DNA of 7,027 bases from Synergistaceae bacterium. Lineage in GTDB: Bacteria > Synergistota > Synergistia > Synergistales > Synergistaceae. The translations under genes were made by a program, and so were the position numbers. This document shows positions 5,047 to 7,027 of this stretch, piece after piece. The stretch spans positions 1 to 7,027 of the forward strand of contig JAISQP010000180.1 of NCBI GenBank assembly GCA_031274115.1, given 5' to 3'. Within the stretch, counting starts at the first letter, position 1. Every line of letters starts with the position of its first letter. The notes beneath the pieces were generated by a model. It saw only the letters and a list, made by a program, of their open reading frames with translations. It was not told where the DNA came from and searched no databases.

Positions 5047-6542
5047 ATTTGTTTCTGTCAAAAGGCTTGTTATCCGATCAGGACGCGAAGACGGCGCGCG
5101 GCGTCCGCGGCGCCTCCGTATGGCGGTGTTCGGGACAGCGCCGTATTCGCCCTTTAATTCGTCTCGTGATGTTATCCGTGATTGCGGCCGCCGTACTCCT
5201 GCCGTTTTTTTCAGGCGCGCCGATTTTCGCGTCGCCTGCCGAGCCGGCGTCGTCGGATATAGTTTCGCCTGACGCGGTTTCGCCCGATATAGCGGAGAGT
5301 GAAGAGACGACAGTGTATATGGCCGATATAGACGGCGTCGTTGGAGTTCCGCTCGAGGAGCACGTCAAAAATGTCTTCAACAGGATAGGAAAGGGCGAGA
5401 ACTCGATTTTAATTTTTAAAATGAACACTCCGGGCGGGCTGGTAGAGTCGATGTCGTCCATAATAAGTTTGATCGCGGAGACCGATTACCCGGTGGTCGT
5501 GTGGGTCGCGCCGTCCGGCGCCAGAGCGGCCTCCGCCGGGGCTTTCATAGCGCAGGCCGCGCACGTCGTCGCCATGGCGCCGGGAACGACCATTGGGGCC
5601 GCGCACCCTGTGACGGGCGGCGGCGACATCGACGAGGGAGACATGAAGAAAAAAGTCGTGAACGACCTCACGGCAAAGATGCGTTCCTTCGCGCAGGAGC
5701 GGGGCAGGAACGTCGAGGTTGCGGAGTCCATGGTCAGCGAGAGCGTCTCGCTGACGGCGCGCGAGGCCCTCGACAAGAGAGTGATAGACTTTCTGGCGGC
5801 CGACGAGGATGAGCTTTTCGAACAGCTCGACGGTCTGGTGGTCGAGATAAAGAACAATACGCGTATTATCTCTGTCGGGAACAGGAAAATAGAGCGAATA
5901 GACATGTCCCTGCGCCTGCGCGCTCTGGAACTGTTCTCGAGACCCGACATAGCCTATCTCGCTCTCATCGCCGGCGTGTTTCTGATTATCCTGGAGGCCA
6001 GGGCGCCGGGCGGTTTTGTGCTGGGCGTGGCAGGCGCCGTCCTGCTCCTCATAGCGTCGTACGGTCTGCGCGTCCTCCCTGTGAACTTAGCCGGCATGGC
6101 GCTCCTGCTGGGAGGGATACTGGTGGTAATCCTCGACCTCGTGTTTGGGGGGATGGGAATATTCGCGGCGATAGTGATTTGCGGCATGCTCTTCGGCGGG
6201 CTGATGCTCTTCCGGGCGCCGGGGGGGGAGCTGCTGCAGCTCTCCGCGGGGTTTATAGTCGGAGTGACGGTCGTAATCGCGGCGGTATTCCTGTTGCTCA
6301 TAAGACTCGTTTACAAGGCGTTGAGGAAAAAACCGACCTCCGGCTTCGACGTGTTGATAGGGGAGAGAATCAAGATAAGCGGCAACACGGAGAAGAACCT
6401 TATGGCGTTCATACATGGGGAATACTGGAGGGTTCTCCCGGTCGATTCATCCTCCGAGCTTTCGGTCGGCGACGAAGTCGAGGTGGTAAAAGTAGAATCA
6501 CTCTTTCTGTATGTAAAACCGGTGAAACGCAATATCGTTTAA
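5043..6542 (+). CDS. nfeD: NfeD-family membrane-bound ClpP-class serine protease (long form)
   Basis: A 499-residue long-form NfeD. A basic N-terminal stretch (RRIRPLIR) leads into a hydrophobic segment at about 41-63, a likely signal peptide or anchor with possible cleavage after IFA. A repetitive linker follows at 70-86. Residues 90-275 are the ClpP-like protease domain: GVPLEEH; the oxyanion-type NTPGG at 128-132; the nucleophile S164 in ARAASAGAFIA; the AMAPGTTIGAAHP segment; and the probable general base K204 in MKKKVVND, about 20 residues before ERGRN. S164 and K204 are assigned by analogy with the Ser-Lys dyad of Pyrococcus PH1510. About five hydrophobic helices span 303-424, and a C-terminal OB-fold NfeD domain spans about 434-492. 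The protease domain should face outside. Family members cleave the hydrophobic tail of stomatin-like proteins, and such a gene follows directly. The ATG overlaps the radA stop (ATGA). Confidence 0.92.
   Translation: MNLFLSKGLLSDQDAKTARGVRGASVWRCSGQRRIRPLIRLVMLSVIAAAVLLPFFSGAPIFASPAEPASSDIVSPDAVSPDIAESEETTVYMADIDGVVGVPLEEHVKNVFNRIGKGENSILIFKMNTPGGLVESMSSIISLIAETDYPVVVWVAPSGARAASAGAFIAQAAHVVAMAPGTTIGAAHPVTGGGDIDEGDMKKKVVNDLTAKMRSFAQERGRNVEVAESMVSESVSLTAREALDKRVIDFLAADEDELFEQLDGLVVEIKNNTRIISVGNRKIERIDMSLRLRALELFSRPDIAYLALIAGVFLIILEARAPGGFVLGVAGAVLLLIASYGLRVLPVNLAGMALLLGGILVVILDLVFGGMGIFAAIVICGMLFGGLMLFRAPGGELLQLSAGFIVGVTVVIAAVFLLLIRLVYKALRKKPTSGFDVLIGERIKISGNTEKNLMAFIHGEYWRVLPVDSSSELSVGDEVEVVKVESLFLYVKPVKRNIV
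5256..5294 (+). repeat. 15-base tandem repeat, about 2.6 copies, in the nfeD linker
   Basis: Imperfect 15-base units GATATAGTTTCGCCT (5256-5270) and GACGCGGTTTCGCCC (5271-5285) are followed by a partial third unit, GATATAGCG (5286-5294). They encode the residue repeat DIVSP-DAVSP-DIA just after the signal segment and before the protease domain. The repeat keeps the frame, so changes in copy number would only lengthen or shorten a flexible linker. Confidence 0.6.
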
Positions 6543-6577
6543 AAAAATATTTTAAAATTTCAGGAGGAATCGTCGGA

Positions 6578-7027
6578 ATGAGCTTTATTATTGACGGCAT
6601 ATTCAGTTTGGGCGGGACTGTGGGAGTTCTTTTCATCGTGTTTTTAATTCTCTCCGCCACGTTGAAAATTGTCCCCGAGTATCAGCGGCTCGTAATTTTC
6701 AGGCTCGGTCGCCTCTGGGGCTACAAAGGGCCGGGCATCGTGATAGTCATTCCGTGGATAGACCGCACGCTTAGGGTGGATCTGCGGGTGGTCACTCTGG
6801 ATGTTCCAGTTCAGGAGGTCATAACGAGGGATAACGTTCCGATCAAGGTGAACGCGGTTATCTACTTCAGAGTGCTCGATCCGTCGAGATCGATGGTCGA
6901 GGTCGAGGACTACATCACGGCAACAAGCCAGCTTTCGCAGACCACGCTCCGCTCCGTGATAGGCCGCGCTGAGCTGGACGAGGTCCTGTCGGCGAGGGAC
7001 AAGATAAACCTCGAACTTCAGCAGATA
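6578..7027 (+). CDS. Slipin / stomatin-like SPFH-domain membrane protein, 3' truncated
   Basis: The first 150 residues of a stomatin-like protein are present, and the frame runs off the right edge without a stop. Usual family length is about 250 or more. The ATG is well supported by AGGAGGA at 6562-6568, nine bases upstream. An N-terminal hydrophobic segment at about 8-32 anchors it. The SPFH/Band 7 domain follows: IVPEYQRLVIFRLGR, GPGIVIVIPWIDR, LRVDLRVVTLDVPVQEV, ITRDNVPIKVNAVIYFRV and TLRSVIGRAELDEVLSARD, all very typical of bacterial slipins. These proteins oligomerise on the membrane and organise microdomains or regulate proteases. It lies 35 bases after nfeD, the recurring stomatin operon partner, and is the expected substrate or partner of that protease. 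The C-terminal hydrophobic tail that NfeD would cleave lies beyond the window. Confidence 0.93.
   Translation, partial: MSFIIDGIFSLGGTVGVLFIVFLILSATLKIVPEYQRLVIFRLGRLWGYKGPGIVIVIPWIDRTLRVDLRVVTLDVPVQEVITRDNVPIKVNAVIYFRVLDPSRSMVEVEDYITATSQLSQTTLRSVIGRAELDEVLSARDKINLELQQI

Noticed and set aside
5185..5211. GC-rich stretch followed by seven T, terminator-like, at the start of nfeD
   Set aside because: Only a 3-4 base stem can be drawn, and the sequence encodes the NfeD signal segment in an intact frame.

Overview
This 7.0 kb window is a chromosomal fragment from a bacterium that is probably anaerobic. All eight genes lie on the plus strand and are packed almost without gaps. The sequence is GC-rich, yet it uses ATA for isoleucine and AGA/AGG for arginine very often. 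Together with the gene content (an [FeFe]-hydrogenase-type sensor cluster, a Peripla_BP_6-type binding protein and an NfeD/slipin pair), this suggests a member of the Synergistota. A clostridial or Thermotogota-like relative is possible. The assignment is an inference from style and content, not from a marker gene.

Layout. Positions 1-11 look like leftover Illumina adapter, so genomic sequence probably begins at 12. The 3' end of a gene for a periplasmic substrate-binding protein follows (12-365). After a 47-base AT-rich gap comes a five-gene block: a small DRTGG-domain protein (413-811), a GHKL ATPase of the anti-sigma-factor/serine-kinase type (783-1208), an [FeFe]-hydrogenase-like iron-sulfur protein with altered active-site motifs (1225-2574), a second DRTGG-domain protein (2579-2923), and a PHP-family metallophosphoesterase (2923-3672). 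The block is translationally coupled: genes overlap or sit 4-16 bases apart. It runs with an 18-base gap into radA (3691-5046), which overlaps nfeD (5043-6542) by ATGA. nfeD is followed 35 bases later by a slipin/stomatin gene cut by the right edge (6578-7027).

How the genes may work together. The first block carries an H-cluster protein resembling the putative sensory (HydS-type) hydrogenases, next to a kinase-like ATPase, two DRTGG regulatory domains and a phosphoesterase. This reads as a redox- or H2-sensing signalling module; sensing and output are inferred, not shown. RadA is a housekeeping recombination ATPase. NfeD and slipin form the known membrane protease/stomatin partnership. No terminator was seen between any two genes, so 413-7027 could be one long transcription unit. 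No RNA genes, CRISPR arrays, insertion sequences or phage genes were seen.
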